Source of the DNA: Bacillota bacterium
GTDB taxonomy: Bacteria; Bacillota; Clostridia; Acetivibrionales; DTU013
Assembly (NCBI GenBank): GCA_023409615.1
Contig: JAEYRF010000004.1
Coordinates: forward strand, 1 to 14,130
Length of the DNA: 14,130 bases
Direction of reading: 5' to 3'
Part shown: in pieces, positions 1-8,540 of the stretch
Layout of the letters: every line of letters begins with the position of its first letter
Position numbering within the stretch: position 1 is the stretch's first letter
The notes under the pieces: model-generated
Seen by the model: only the letters and a program-made list of their open reading frames with translations
Told to the model about the DNA's origin: nothing
Databases searched by the model: none
Made by a program: the position numbers and the translations under genes

Positions 1-1
1 A

Positions 2-26
2 ATCTTCAAGCTGTATTTGTGAAGAT
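2..26. repeat. Small inverted repeat downstream of the PPTase gene
   Basis: The 7-base arms ATCTTCA (2-8) and TGAAGAT (20-26) are perfectly complementary around an 11-base loop. They lie in the 116-base non-coding stretch after the PPTase stop. There is no clear T-run, so calling it a terminator would be a guess. I see nothing else in bases 1-116. Confidence 0.25.
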
Positions 27-116
27 AAATCATAAATTATATATACCCATCATCCAACCTGAAAACACAACTTTTAAAATCCGTTGGCATTGGCGGCAGC
101 AAAAAGAAATGTTTTG

Positions 117-743
117 TTAAAAGATAATTTCCTTCGGAGCAGGTACAAAGTCTTGATGTGCAGCACAAATAGATATTAGATAATTTCCATCTGTATAGTA
201 CTGTTTAAAATGCCATGTCCCCCCGTCCTTCATCGAAAAGGGCTTGTCCCAGGGCAGAACACTGAAGCTTTCAGGAGGGAGATTCAATCCCAGGCCGGTT
301 GCTTTCATCAGGCTTTCCTTTAAGGTCCATAACTCAAAAAACTTCTCATCTCGTTTACCTCTGCCATTTGTTAAGTATTCCAGTTCACTTTTTTGAAAAC
401 ATCTTTGGGCTACTGCCATGTCGGCACTTTCAATACGCTCGACATCCACTCCCAACGGATAAAAATCCACGGCAAGCACCACATAATCTCCCCCATGAGA
501 TAAGCTAAAACACTTTTCACCATTATGTAAGGCAGGTTTGCCGTATGAATTGTAAATAAGCTCTTCATCTTTTTTGATACCCAATATTTTATTCATCAGC
601 AAACCACCTGCTATACACCGCAATCTATCTGCAAGGAAGACATAGCGTTCTGCTTTTTCTCTTCGTTTTGGCGTAATATCCTCAAGGTAAAGCTCATACT
701 CCGCTGATAATTTTCTTATATCTGTCAGATAAACCTCAATCAT
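117..743 (-). CDS. Sfp-type 4'-phosphopantetheinyl transferase
   Basis: Predicted cytoplasmic enzyme that moves the phosphopantetheine arm of coenzyme A onto a serine of a carrier protein (NRPS/PKS/other ACP-like partner). The 208 residues show the family motifs in order: YGKP at 67-70, the FSLSHGG segment near 79-85, the Mg-binding GVDVE (D100, E102), and the WTLKESLMK block (139-147, with K142, E143, K147) followed by GLGL. Length is normal for the Sfp/HetI group, longer than AcpS. The ATG overlaps the stop of the MATE-ATPase gene by 8 bases (ATGATTGA), so the two are probably translationally coupled, with a GGGAGA ribosome site inside the upstream gene. No carrier protein or synthase lies in the window, so its target is unknown. 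Family call is secure; pathway is not. Confidence 0.92.
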   Translation of the reverse strand: MIEVYLTDIRKLSAEYELYLEDITPKRREKAERYVFLADRLRCIAGGLLMNKILGIKKDEELIYNSYGKPALHNGEKCFSLSHGGDYVVLAVDFYPLGVDVERIESADMAVAQRCFQKSELEYLTNGRGKRDEKFFELWTLKESLMKATGLGLNLPPESFSVLPWDKPFSMKDGGTWHFKQYYTDGNYLISICAAHQDFVPAPKEIIF

Positions 744-2526
744 TTATTCTCCCGCTATCATCTTTTTCCTGGCAGCGTGCCAAGCGGATGATTGTGCTGT
801 TAAGTCCGATCAATCTTGAATAATTTACACTTCGAGCCAGTGCTTTAACCAGTAAAATCCCGCTGCAGCTATACATGATTTCTTCTTCCTTATACAGGGT
901 AGGATTAAAGGGTATACCCATATCCCGTAAGCCAATGATAATCTCATCCTCCTTGATTCTTACAATAATATCGATATAATTTTTATTATTCTTCTTATAT
1001 CCGTATTCAATCGTATTGACAGTCATCTCCTCAACAGCCAGACCAACGCGGTTTGCTGTTTTAGCATCTATTTTATGTTTGAGGCAAAAATGGATTACTT
1101 TTTCCGAAAGACCTGCCGCTTCGCTTTTTTCATTTTCTATGGTTACGTCTAATGAGTATTCTTCTGCAGCGGATCCGGCAAGCAAAAAAAGTCCTTCCAG
1201 ACTGCCATCCGAGCGTTTGGCAATTACCTTCGTTACCCCAAGAATCAGAGCAAATGTACATATTTCCGCCAATAAGAAAGCTATCCATATTCCGATGGAA
1301 CCCCAGAAGATAGAGAGCAGAAATGCCCCCGGGACGACAACAGCAACACCCTGTACTATTGTTATAACTGTGGCGATGAGACTCCGCTGGATGATTTGGA
1401 AATAGTACATCATTAAAAATGAGAAACCGGTACCAATAAGGCTTAAAGCAAATATACGAATAGCCTGACTGCCCTGTATAAGCTCAGCACTGCCTCTGAT
1501 CCCGAAAAGGTAAAGCACCGCGCCGGGAAACAGTTCAAAGACAAGTACCAGGAGGGTAGATGAGATCATCACAACCTTAAGCGCTCTTTTGACAGTGAAA
1601 CGTACCCCCGCATGGTCTTTTTCCCCATACAGCGTTGCGACAATGGGCATCATTGTCTGTGCAGTACCCGCAATAAACATGGATACAAAAGAAAGACAGG
1701 ACAAGCACACCGAAAAAGCCACCATTCCCGATGGTCCAAGCCTTATCAGCACAATGGCATTGATACTGAGAATCTTTATAAACATCAGGCTTGCACCAAC
1801 AGCACTGGGTATTCCGCAGATGACAATTTTAGCCACTGCTTTAAGTTCCTCTTTTCGGAAATAAATGAAATGCAGGCTTCTTCCATTTGATAAAAAGTAA
1901 CCCAGTAAAACCAGAAGCCCCACAGCATAGCCTAAAACCGTGGCCAGCGACGCTCCGCCTATACCCATTTTGAACCCGATAATAAAGACCAGATCCAAAA
2001 TCAGATTTACTGCATTAGCCACTATTAAAACAGTGGAGGCCAGACTGGGACGCCCGTCAGCCCGCACAAAGTAAACAGTACCGGGAACTACAATCAGCAG
2101 AGGTGCTCCATATACCAATATCCTTAAATACTCCCTTACCATAGGCTGAAAGGTGCTGCTACCTGCCAGCAGGCGCGCCAGTTGATCTAAAAAAACGAGG
2201 CCTGCCAACAGGAAAACGATACTTATTGCAAACATCATCAAGATGGACAGGGTAAAGCTCACATCCGCACGCCGATTATCCCGCATCCCCTTGGCAATGG
2301 ATGCCAGTACAGACCCTCCGACGCCAAACAATGCATATATCGTATTGAAACACAGTGTGACCGGAAGGACAAGATTGACAGCTGCCAAAGCATCTGATCC
2401 AAGCGTGTTTCCAACGATAATGCCATCGACAATAATACCCATGGAAAGAGCCATCGTCATCATTATAGTAGGTAGAAAATACTTTTTAAAAACGCTCTGA
2501 ATCAATTCCCCATTTCGCTCATACAT
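736..2526 (-). CDS. MATE-family transporter fused to an RsbW/HATPase-like domain
   Basis: About the first 445 of 596 residues form a polytopic membrane region with the repeated hydrophobic segments of MATE/MOP exporters (cation-coupled drug or metabolite efflux). The last ~140 residues are a GHKL-type ATP-binding domain like anti-sigma kinases. The N-box helix is LAVEEMTVNTIEYGY (from about 496; E499/E500 and N504), then RDMGIPFNP (D535, G537), then a glycine box near 554. A standard MATE is ~450 residues, so the extension is a true extra domain. The start is supported by AAGGAGG eight bases before the ATG. The ATG overlaps a short upstream open frame by 8 bases and the downstream PPTase gene by 8 bases, which suggests an operon. 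Substrate and partner protein are not evident. The kinase-like tail could phosphorylate a partner or only sense ATP. Confidence 0.92.
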   Translation of the reverse strand: MYERNGELIQSVFKKYFLPTIMMTMALSMGIIVDGIIVGNTLGSDALAAVNLVLPVTLCFNTIYALFGVGGSVLASIAKGMRDNRRADVSFTLSILMMFAISIVFLLAGLVFLDQLARLLAGSSTFQPMVREYLRILVYGAPLLIVVPGTVYFVRADGRPSLASTVLIVANAVNLILDLVFIIGFKMGIGGASLATVLGYAVGLLVLLGYFLSNGRSLHFIYFRKEELKAVAKIVICGIPSAVGASLMFIKILSINAIVLIRLGPSGMVAFSVCLSCLSFVSMFIAGTAQTMMPIVATLYGEKDHAGVRFTVKRALKVVMISSTLLVLVFELFPGAVLYLFGIRGSAELIQGSQAIRIFALSLIGTGFSFLMMYYFQIIQRSLIATVITIVQGVAVVVPGAFLLSIFWGSIGIWIAFLLAEICTFALILGVTKVIAKRSDGSLEGLFLLAGSAAEEYSLDVTIENEKSEAAGLSEKVIHFCLKHKIDAKTANRVGLAVEEMTVNTIEYGYKKNNKNYIDIIVRIKEDEIIIGLRDMGIPFNPTLYKEEEIMYSCSGILLVKALARSVNYSRLIGLNSTIIRLARCQEKDDSGRIND

Positions 2527-2665
2527 CTGCTGTTTCCTCCTTGAACAATCCCAACCCGGTCAATAATGAAATAAATTTATCTAAATATCCGTCCGTTGTC
2601 AGAGGCCATTTAAAACCGCTTCGGTATAAGACTTGCATGGTGTAACTATTTGAGGCGGAAAGCAT
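2519..2665 (-). pseudogene. Possible 3' stump of a lost gene coupled to the MATE gene
   Basis: A short frame (48 codons from an internal ATG at 2665; the frame is also open further upstream) ends in TGA that overlaps the MATE start as ATGTATGA, the same 8-base geometry as the MATE/PPTase pair. Its residues read as a plausible soluble C-terminus, for example GFKWPLTTDGYLDKF and LLTGLGLFKEE. It overlaps the last codons of the truncated helicase in another frame. I do not recognise the family. Seen: frame, overlap, composition. Inferred: it is the remaining end of the operon's former first gene, cut off when the helicase region was joined on near 2677. It could also be a chance frame. Confidence 0.35.
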
Positions 2666-3513
2666 GAACACTCTTTTCCATCCTTTATAACAGCCGGAGT
2701 CGGGATCTGATAATCGATTTCTCCAAGCAGGCTCGTATAATGTAAAATATTCTCCTTTTCCTCATCAAAAGGTGGCGTAGCAGTGAGGCCAATGATATTT
2801 GAAGCCCCGATCCCGGTAACTATCTCTTTCATAACAAGAGCCCAATAGTTCTGAAGGTGATGGCATTCATCAAAAATAACCGTTTTAATCTTGCAGCGTT
2901 TAAGTTCATCTATAAGCTTTAAGGTATTCGGATGAAGAATATTTGAAATATCGCAATCCGTCTCATTAAGATGCTCCTGCCTGAGTTTTCTGTATATTTT
3001 AGATATCTCGGTTTTATATAGCCTGGGGTTTGAGTCCTTCATTCTGCAAATTCTAAGGAGAGCCTCCTCGATGCTTACGTTTTGGCTTCTGCTGACTGTT
3101 TCAGCCCATATGTTTTCAGATATCCTGATATAAGCATCATCATCTCCACAGGGTACACTCAGCATTTGATATGTAAAAACGCTTATGGATTTCAAAGCTT
3201 GAGTATTGGTGCTTAGACCTGCAACAAGCTCTTCTGCAAACTCATTGGGCCTATCTTCGGGAAGAAACATCTTGAATTTCTCGGCCCACTGGCCTTGTAT
3301 AGTCGTATTCGGGCAGATGACCAATGTCGGAGCGCCAAGCCTTCTAGCTATTTCCAGACCGACGATCGTTTTTCCCGAACCCGGTGGAGACACCAAATGA
3401 AACCTGAATACCTTCTTTCTACCAGTTCCCAATTTTTGGTCAAACTTATCAAGCATCATTTTCTGATGCTTTCTAAATTCATACTTGAAATTCATGACCT
3501 CAAAAATATTCAT
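2599..3513 (-). CDS. DEAD/DEAH-type superfamily 2 helicase, truncated after RecA domain 1
   Basis: The N-terminal ATPase half of an SF2 helicase: Walker A SPPGSGKT (42-49), motif Ia-like LVICPN (64-69), Walker B/motif II VIFDECHH (212-219), and motif III GLTATPP (242-248). The second RecA domain with motifs IV-VI is absent; the frame stops at 304 residues, whereas full-length relatives are usually two to three times longer. The typical sequence runs to about PTPAVIKDG (271-279), after which the last 25 residues look unrelated, so the break is near base 2677. Its ATG overlaps the stop of the upstream 176-residue gene by 4 bases (ATGA), indicating a two-gene unit. Without domain 2 it should not act as a translocase, so it is probably a remnant. 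Whether the original system was defensive is unknown. Confidence 0.8.
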   Translation of the reverse strand: MNIFEVMNFKYEFRKHQKMMLDKFDQKLGTGRKKVFRFHLVSPPGSGKTIVGLEIARRLGAPTLVICPNTTIQGQWAEKFKMFLPEDRPNEFAEELVAGLSTNTQALKSISVFTYQMLSVPCGDDDAYIRISENIWAETVSRSQNVSIEEALLRICRMKDSNPRLYKTEISKIYRKLRQEHLNETDCDISNILHPNTLKLIDELKRCKIKTVIFDECHHLQNYWALVMKEIVTGIGASNIIGLTATPPFDEEKENILHYTSLLGEIDYQIPTPAVIKDGKECSCFPPQIVTPCKSYTEAVLNGL

Positions 3514-4040
3514 AGCTGTATCTCTCTATTAATGACATTACGAAGTGCTTCCGCTTCATTAATAATCTCATCATAAGCCGACATACCTGACAATTCATTA
3601 GAACTTAAGTAAAATTGAGTATTCAAATTGTTAATCAAAGAATAAACTTTTTTTATTTTTTCATCCAGTTGATGGAACGCTTGTGAGTGGGTTCTCTCAG
3701 GATGATTATCACTTTTTGCTGATACATATATTTCTATGATTCTGAAGTATACTGCAATGAGTTCAAGGAGTTTTTTTGCAAGCAACTCCTGTGCAGAAGA
3801 AGCAGCTGTTTGGGATTTCAATACGTCAAGTAGCTTTGCTTTCATTTCCATTATTTCAACCAGTTCACGTCCGAAATCAAGCCTGCATTTGTTAAAAGCG
3901 CTATTAAAAGCTGAATTGCAAGTATCGTTAAGCCGATCAAACTCATTTTTGTTTTCTTTGTTTCTTTTAAATATATTATGTAACCTCATAATAGCCCTCA
4001 TTAGTGCACCAATCAACATAATCCAGCCTGTAATCTGCAA
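3510..4040 (-). CDS. Hypothetical helical protein with N-terminal membrane segment, paired with the helicase
   Basis: I do not recognise this family. The first ~20 residues (QITGWIMLIGALMRAIM) are hydrophobic enough for one membrane segment, followed by basic residues RNKENK and then an almost wholly alpha-helical, charged region with heptad-like stretches (about 50-175) suggesting coiled coil. The listed start is a TTG with no clear ribosome site; the ATG at 4017-4019 (residue 8) is an alternative and would shorten the hydrophobic segment. The stop overlaps the helicase start by four bases, so the two proteins were probably made together. The gene is more AT-rich than the GH77 gene upstream. 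Function unknown. Confidence 0.6.
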   Translation of the reverse strand: MQITGWIMLIGALMRAIMRLHNIFKRNKENKNEFDRLNDTCNSAFNSAFNKCRLDFGRELVEIMEMKAKLLDVLKSQTAASSAQELLAKKLLELIAVYFRIIEIYVSAKSDNHPERTHSQAFHQLDEKIKKVYSLINNLNTQFYLSSNELSGMSAYDEIINEAEALRNVINREIQL

Positions 4041-4059
4041 AAAATCAATATATGTCTAT

Positions 4060-4088
4060 ATTATACTATAAACCGTCTGCGGCCGCAG
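4060..4088 (-). promoter_or_regulatory. Possible promoter with a 12-bp palindrome at the -35 position
   Basis: On the minus strand TATAAT (4060-4065) lies about 20 bases upstream of the TTG of the 176-residue gene. The place where a -35 box would be (4083-4088) has no TTGACA but lies inside the perfect palindrome CTGCGGCCGCAG (4077-4088). A regulator-bound promoter is conceivable. The hexamer alone is weak evidence in AT-rich DNA. Confidence 0.28.
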
Positions 4089-4117
4089 GTTAGTCTATTT
4101 CGGATTTGGAAGTTCCT

Positions 4118-6298
4118 TTACTCTGGTAATTCATATATTACAAAATGATGATCCGTTCGTTCCGGCAGCTCAATATAGATATGCCCCAGTATTTCTTCCC
4201 CCGTTCTATAGTAGAACTGTGCAACTGCTTTCGGCGATGCAATATCCCAAAGCATGTACTTCTTTTTGAGACTTATTATACGGCAGAACTCATCCGGGAG
4301 CTCAACAGTGCCGATTTGTCTGACCGAAGTAAGATTTGAAACGACCATCTCCAGAATGGGTACACCTGCTTTCTGATGCTGCAGTAAACCCCATTGTCTG
4401 TTTTGAGTATTTTGACAGATCAATTTACGTCCAGGTGTAATATTTGCAATCCAGGTAAAGAAGTCACCATGTTCCGTTAACCTTTGGGGATAGTCAAATG
4501 GCCGGCCAAGTCTGGTGAAAATCTCCTTCAGCTGTTCCTTGAAGAGCTCAAGCTTTTGAATCGGCGGCAATATCCTGCTGAAGTTCTTATGCTCATTCCC
4601 GACCTCGGATGCAGTACCGGCGATATTGAGGTTGTAATACTCCTTAACACCCACCTCTTGAGGGAAGAGCAATGCAAAAATATCCTGAAGGGGTATTGTT
4701 ACCGTTCCGGCGGATGAGATCATGAAGGCCTCAAGCATTGCAATACCCATTTCGGCTGTAATATCTTCCGGGCTCAGCGGAGTCTGGTTCGGAGTGGTAA
4801 GGATACCAAACTGCTGACTTAAAAAGTTTGCTATTTTATGCTCGGGATACCTGAAATCGTTTAAACCAACATTGCCTCTTGTTCCGCAAAGTATCTGTAC
4901 AATCGTGGGAAGATCATGAGTGGATAAAAACAGTTCCGTATTTTCCGGCAGCGTTCTGGGATCCGCATATTGACCGTTAAAATTCTTATGCGGCGCAACA
5001 TGCATTTCAGGAATCGGATGCCCGGACATGTTCACCCTCTGGATTGCCTCCTCAACAGCGCTCTGTCTCGGAAGATCTCCTAGAGTCTCCCCTCCTGCTT
5101 CCAGCCCGTGACTTAAGACAATCCGGATGATTTTCTCAACATTCCCGACGATTCTGGTTCTGTCCTGCGGATCAATTTCATACCTGCCATGGTCGTTGTC
5201 ATCTCCGCGCTTCATGATGTACTGGGTCGCATAGCCGCACATGTGATCCAGAAACACGATGTCGATATATTGGGCCAGGTATCTGATTCGATCATTCATC
5301 AATTCATAATAAGCTTCTCCATCAGTGACATATGGCGGAACATGCCAATTCTGACCGTTATCGGTTCCAATCTCGTACTCAATATTGAACCCCTTGCCTT
5401 GAAGTCCCCATACGTCCCCGCTGGAAGCCGGATCAATCCCAAAGGCAATATTCACCTCGCGCTTTATGCCCAAAGCCATGTACAAATCCTTGATCAGCAG
5501 CTGCTGCTCATGAATACAGAACTGTCCGTATTTATATGCTTCGATTTCATTCCTGTTTAGTTCAGCTAGGCGTTTGACCGCCTCACTTCCAGGGTTCTGA
5601 TATTCCTTCGGCCAGGTTCTGAAATCAGGCTTGGCGTCGACATAAGTGTTCAATACCCTGGATTGTACAATAGAAAAAACAGCATTCCTTGTTAGCTGCT
5701 CCCGATACCTTTCGGCATAGTTCCGGTAATCCACAACGCGGCCGAAAGAAGGTTCTGAGCACATGCGGCTAAAGAATTTTGCGGCTGCTTTGGCCAGAAT
5801 CACTCTCCTGGCTTCCCGATGGATATTAAAATCACAGCACATGTCATTTTCATAAATCAGCGGTCTCTTTGGAATCATGGCCAATAAATCGGGATCCTCC
5901 TGTACTTCCGGAACCAGTTCTAAAACCAGATAATCCAGGTCAAGGCCAAACAATGAGGAAGAAAAGGGACTTGCATAGCTTTCATGCTTCTGTGTGAAGG
6001 GAAGTTCTGCAACGTCGGTTACGCCGACATCTCTGAGAAAATGTACAACAAAGGCCAGATCCTCGAGATTTCCTGCATAATCCCGTTTGGCAGCCTTATC
6101 CGGCGCTGTTAGGGAAAATATCTTTTCCCAGTGCTCTTTTCTTGCTCCCGGCGTCAGTATACCGGAATCCTTGAATAGCCCTGGCAATAGGGCAACCACA
6201 TCCTCATATCTTGTAAAACCGGAAGATGTATTCGCCGCGAATACCGGAACTATGACTTTAGATCTTTTTTGTAATAAAGCTTGATGTGTATTTGCCAA
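4118..6298 (-). CDS. GH77-family 4-alpha-glucanotransferase-like protein (divergent amylomaltase)
   Basis: Predicted cytoplasmic transferase acting on alpha-1,4-glucans or malto-oligosaccharides. The GH77 pattern is recognisable: YGQF...HEQQ (258-266), SSGDVW (292-297, like SADVW), GQNW (315-318, like GQLWG), nucleophile D351 in VFLDHMCGY (family RIDHFRGF), acid/base E404 in GGETLGD (family AEDLG), third acid D462 in STHDLPT (family GTHDNDT), and NIAGT (558-562, like NVPGT). The near-invariant Arg two residues before the nucleophile is F349. Length 726 exceeds the ~500 of short amylomaltases; about 85 C-terminal residues beyond the barrel are rich in strands. The start is TTG with AAGGAGCG correctly spaced upstream. 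No glycogen or maltose genes are adjacent. Fold assignment is firm; transglycosylase activity is inferred, and it could instead be a hydrolase or have another specificity. Confidence 0.8.
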   Translation of the reverse strand: MANTHQALLQKRSKVIVPVFAANTSSGFTRYEDVVALLPGLFKDSGILTPGARKEHWEKIFSLTAPDKAAKRDYAGNLEDLAFVVHFLRDVGVTDVAELPFTQKHESYASPFSSSLFGLDLDYLVLELVPEVQEDPDLLAMIPKRPLIYENDMCCDFNIHREARRVILAKAAAKFFSRMCSEPSFGRVVDYRNYAERYREQLTRNAVFSIVQSRVLNTYVDAKPDFRTWPKEYQNPGSEAVKRLAELNRNEIEAYKYGQFCIHEQQLLIKDLYMALGIKREVNIAFGIDPASSGDVWGLQGKGFNIEYEIGTDNGQNWHVPPYVTDGEAYYELMNDRIRYLAQYIDIVFLDHMCGYATQYIMKRGDDNDHGRYEIDPQDRTRIVGNVEKIIRIVLSHGLEAGGETLGDLPRQSAVEEAIQRVNMSGHPIPEMHVAPHKNFNGQYADPRTLPENTELFLSTHDLPTIVQILCGTRGNVGLNDFRYPEHKIANFLSQQFGILTTPNQTPLSPEDITAEMGIAMLEAFMISSAGTVTIPLQDIFALLFPQEVGVKEYYNLNIAGTASEVGNEHKNFSRILPPIQKLELFKEQLKEIFTRLGRPFDYPQRLTEHGDFFTWIANITPGRKLICQNTQNRQWGLLQHQKAGVPILEMVVSNLTSVRQIGTVELPDEFCRIISLKKKYMLWDIASPKAVAQFYYRTGEEILGHIYIELPERTDHHFVIYELPE

Positions 6299-6598
6299 AT
6301 AATCGCTCCTTAAATCATTGTTTATTCAGTTCAGGGATGATAAATAAAATAGTAACATAAATACAGCTAACTTTGCATGTATTTTTACACCTCAAGCAGT
6401 AGTTTCAGTTACTCACTGTACTTTACAAGGAGCTTCTCATCCAATAGATATATAATTTCAGAAAGAACTCTGCGAATTGTATTTTAGTATAATAAAACAA
6501 ATTCTATTCTTCTTTATTTGGAATATTGAGATTCGCGCCAATGAATGTTAAAATGAACCATGGTGCTATCTATCTAAAAATATTAGGAGGGTCAGTGA
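6299..6598. promoter_or_regulatory. Divergent intergenic region between GH77-like gene and ABC exporter
   Basis: This 300-base AT-rich gap must hold the start signals for both flanking genes. On the plus strand TATAAT at 6488-6493 is the best -10 candidate for the ABC gene, but the -35 is poor. AGGAGGG at 6585-6591 is its ribosome site, seven bases before the ATG. On the minus strand AAGGAGCG precedes the TTG of the GH77-like gene. I see no RNA gene, strong hairpin or repeat. Confidence 0.4.
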
Positions 6599-8443
6599 AT
6601 GGGATCAGACCAACCAGGTGGTATGGGTCGAGGGACCAGAGGGTTCCTGACGGAGGAAGAGAAGGCCCATAGTCCAAAAGTCACCCTGAACCTGCTGAAA
6701 CGAATAGGCTCTTATCTGCAGCCTTATTGGAAGCAGATGACTCTGGTTCTCTTGTCGATCCTCTTATCCTCCATTTTAGGTCTCCTGCCATCCATTCTTA
6801 CCGGACGAATCATTGACGAAGGTTTAATCGGTCAGAAGCTTGACGTGCTTATCTGGCTGATCGTGGCGTCGCTTGGAGTGATGCTGGGCTCCAACCTGAT
6901 TGGTGTCCTGGAAAGCTATCTTAGCACATGGATCGCGCAGCACATCACCTTTGACATGCGCAACAGTATGTATCGCCACCTCCAGTTCATGTCACACCGG
7001 TTTTTCACGACCAATAACCAGGGTGACATCATCACCCGCATGACCAATGACATATCCGGTGTCCAGCAGATCATCACGAGCACGCTGACAAGCATTCTAT
7101 CAAATTCGATCACCCTGATTATCGCCATGGTGGCTATGTATCAGAAAAACTGGATACTAGCCACCATCGGTGTTGTCATCCTGCCTCTTTTTACGCTGCC
7201 GACCAAAAAGGCGGGTAAAACCCGCTGGACGCTCACCCGTGAAGCGCAGGACTGCCGTGATGAGATCAATGGCATACTCAATGAAACGCTGTCTGTCAGC
7301 GGTCAGATGCTGGTGAAACTGTTCCGCAGGGAAGACCAGGAATACGGGCGATATTCTGCCGTTAATCAGCGGCTGATATGGTTGAATATCCGTGAAAGCA
7401 TGGCTGGCCGTTGGTTTCGTGTGGTGCTCCGAACCTTTTCGAGCATCGGCCCCATGCTGATCTATCTCGTCGGTGGGATTTTAATGATGCGCTATGATTC
7501 CGATCTTACAGTCGGTGATGTCACCGTCCTGGTCGCGTTACTCGGGAGGATGTATTCACCGGTTAACTCGCTGCTGAATATCCAGGTGGATTGGATTCGT
7601 TCCATGGCCCTGTTTACAAGAATCTTTGACTATTTTGACATGCCGGTGGAAATCATAAACGCGCCGGACGCTATCATACCAAGGAATGTAGCCGGACGCA
7701 TCGAATTTGCCCACGTGCATTTTGCTTATGAACCCTCCCGACCTGTTTTGAAGGATATCAGCTTCACACTGGAGAGCGGAAAGAGCATTGCTATCGTCGG
7801 TCCCTCCGGTTCCGGAAAAAGTACCCTGATCAACCTGATACCGCGTCTTTATGATGTACTTGAAGGGAGCGTCCGCTTTGACGGAATCGATGTGCGTCAG
7901 CTGGATCTGGGTTTTCTGCGGGATCAGGTGGGTGTCGTGACACAGGACACCTATCTTTTCAATGGCACCGTGCGTGAAAATCTTCTCTATGCAAAACCAA
8001 ATGCGACACAGGATGAACTCGTGGATGCCTGCAAAAGGGCTAATATTCATGACTTCATCGTAAGGCAGCCCGAGGGATATGACACGAAAGTCGGGAATCG
8101 GGGACTGAAGCTCTCAGGCGGAGAAAAGCAAAGAATATCCATTGCGCGCGTTTTGTTGAAAGACCCTGTGGTCTTGATTTTTGACGAGGCGACCTCCTCT
8201 TTGGACTCCCTTTCAGAAAATATGATTCAAGAGGCGATCGATCCACTCATCACATCGCGCACCAGTATCCTCATTGCGCATCGTCTTTCGACAGTACTGG
8301 CAGCAGATGAAATTCTGGTTTTGAAAGAGGGGCAAATTGTTGAGCGTGGTGTACATGATGATCTAGTCGAATCTGGAGGGCTCTATGCAGAGTTGTATGA
8401 AACACAGTTCCGCCGGGCACTTGACCAGGCTAATGATGACTGA
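6599..8443 (+). CDS. ABC exporter, fused membrane and ATPase domains (MsbA/LmrA type)
   Basis: A 614-residue half-transporter expected to work as a dimer in the cytoplasmic membrane and export a lipid, drug or peptide. After a glycine-rich start and cytoplasmic N-terminus (1-40), the six-helix exporter domain spans about 45-340 and the ATPase about 368-605. Motifs are all intact: Walker A GPSGSGKST (401-409), Q-loop Q449, signature LSGGE (505-509), Walker B VLIFDE (525-530) with catalytic E530, and H-loop H561. The start has AGGAGGG seven bases upstream. It is a lone gene: the second half-transporter that often follows such genes is absent, so a homodimer or a partner elsewhere is implied. 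Substrate cannot be told from the sequence. Confidence 0.93.
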   Translation: MGSDQPGGMGRGTRGFLTEEEKAHSPKVTLNLLKRIGSYLQPYWKQMTLVLLSILLSSILGLLPSILTGRIIDEGLIGQKLDVLIWLIVASLGVMLGSNLIGVLESYLSTWIAQHITFDMRNSMYRHLQFMSHRFFTTNNQGDIITRMTNDISGVQQIITSTLTSILSNSITLIIAMVAMYQKNWILATIGVVILPLFTLPTKKAGKTRWTLTREAQDCRDEINGILNETLSVSGQMLVKLFRREDQEYGRYSAVNQRLIWLNIRESMAGRWFRVVLRTFSSIGPMLIYLVGGILMMRYDSDLTVGDVTVLVALLGRMYSPVNSLLNIQVDWIRSMALFTRIFDYFDMPVEIINAPDAIIPRNVAGRIEFAHVHFAYEPSRPVLKDISFTLESGKSIAIVGPSGSGKSTLINLIPRLYDVLEGSVRFDGIDVRQLDLGFLRDQVGVVTQDTYLFNGTVRENLLYAKPNATQDELVDACKRANIHDFIVRQPEGYDTKVGNRGLKLSGGEKQRISIARVLLKDPVVLIFDEATSSLDSLSENMIQEAIDPLITSRTSILIAHRLSTVLAADEILVLKEGQIVERGVHDDLVESGGLYAELYETQFRRALDQANDD

Positions 8444-8540
8444 TCAAGGCGGGCTGAGGTACATAATATCCCAGGAATGCCGAAAAAACCAAGATGCGTT
8501 GCCACAGTGTACTGGCTAATAGCGCTATTCCAAGGTGTTG

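Noticed and set aside
4077..4088. Palindrome CTGCGGCCGCAG as terminator of the GH77-like gene
   Set aside because: A loopless palindrome followed by no T-run cannot act as an intrinsic terminator; kept only as a possible operator.
7711..7721. Third copy of part of the att core (CCACGTGCATT)
   Set aside because: It lies inside the conserved ABC exporter gene, encodes AHVHF in frame and lacks the CCGTCT half, so it is a chance match.
8518..8529. Perfect palindrome AATAGCGCTATT between the convergent genes as a terminator
   Set aside because: Only four pairs could form around a four-base loop and no T-run follows.
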